Source of the DNA: JAQVWU01 sp964628455
Lineage (GTDB): Bacteria; Bacillota; Clostridia; Oscillospirales; CAG-272
Length of the DNA: 31,314 bases
Direction: 5' to 3'
Assembly: GCA_964628455.1 (NCBI GenBank)
Contig: CAZVPD010000020.1
Coordinates: 1-31,314, forward strand
The translations under genes and the position numbers were made by a program. The notes under the pieces were generated by a model that did no database searches, was not told the origin of the DNA, and saw only the letters and a list, made by a program, of their open reading frames with translations. Shown piece by piece: positions 31,224 through 31,314 of the stretch. Within the stretch, counting starts at the first letter, position 1, and each line of letters opens with the position of its first letter.

Positions 31224-31314
31224 CCCCTGACCGCGGCGGCCGTATGGCGGACGTGACTTTTCCGTTCGGGCCGTCTTCCGGAATATAAAAGCGAGAAATG
31301 ACCGCAAAATCAGA
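31224..31314. other. Right-edge intergenic stretch
   Basis: No gene or clear terminator is seen in these 91 bases. Confidence 0.5.

Noticed and set aside
1..31314. tRNA or rRNA genes
   Set aside because: Reading both strands I saw no cloverleaf with a TTCGA-type loop in the right setting and no rRNA sequence; a dedicated search was not possible.

Overview
The window looks like a contig from a Gram-positive, Clostridia-type anaerobe, probably an uncultured Oscillospiraceae-like gut or rumen bacterium assembled from a metagenome. The grounds are a tryptophan T-box leader, strong TTGACA/TATAAT promoters with 17-bp spacers, AGGAGG-type ribosome binding sites, TnpW-like and AAA/HIRAN mobile-element remnants, a group II intron fragment, short GTAGGGGCGACCC palindromic repeats, and a run of 15 N inside a gene. 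The taxonomic call is inference. Most of the window is GC-rich. About 7.7-13.5 kb is visibly AT-rich and looks acquired.

Layout. (1) 1-4123, minus strand: a carbohydrate block of GH36-like alpha-galactosidase, an unassigned TIM-barrel-like protein and a sugar ABC solute-binding lipoprotein that runs off the left edge. (2) 4.1-7.7 kb: palindromic repeats, an XRE-type regulator, a long bidirectional terminator followed immediately by the 5' end of a group II intron, and a beta-helix (GH28-like) protein. (3) 7.8-13.5 kb: a decayed mobile element (TnpW-like remnant, possible relaxase-tail remnant, broken AAA_25 ATPase, broken HIRAN gene) enclosing one intact two-gene operon. That operon encodes a FokI-like nuclease with winged-helix N-terminal domains and a membrane-anchored Mrr-like nuclease. 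No methyltransferase is present, so it is a candidate defence system. (4) 13.5-18 kb: an esterase diverging from an operon of an alkaline-phosphatase-superfamily phosphodiesterase and a 787-residue glycosidase-like protein. (5) 18.1-18.6 kb: repeat cluster.

(6) 18.6-22.6 kb, minus strand: a tryptophan T-box leader drives a TrpX-like solute-binding protein, an L-lactate/2-hydroxyacid dehydrogenase, a permease and an ABC ATPase. The genes are close or overlapping, and the ATPase is frameshifted just before Walker A. A dehydrogenase inside a Trp-controlled uptake operon suggests reduction of indolepyruvate or a similar 2-oxoacid. (7) 22.6-26.4 kb: a complete sulfate/thiosulfate ABC importer (cysP-T-W-A order), facing a LacI-family regulator. 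Two identical 16-bp palindromes bracket face-to-face promoters between them. (8) 27.6-31.2 kb, plus strand: a GNAT acetyltransferase whose promoter is followed by a tandem hairpin repeat, a secreted protein with two discoidin-like domains, and a uroporphyrinogen-decarboxylase-family methyltransferase.

The most interesting items are the methylase-less FokI-like/Mrr-like nuclease operon, the dehydrogenase embedded in the Trp T-box uptake operon, and the two-operator, face-to-face promoter arrangement controlling sulfate import.
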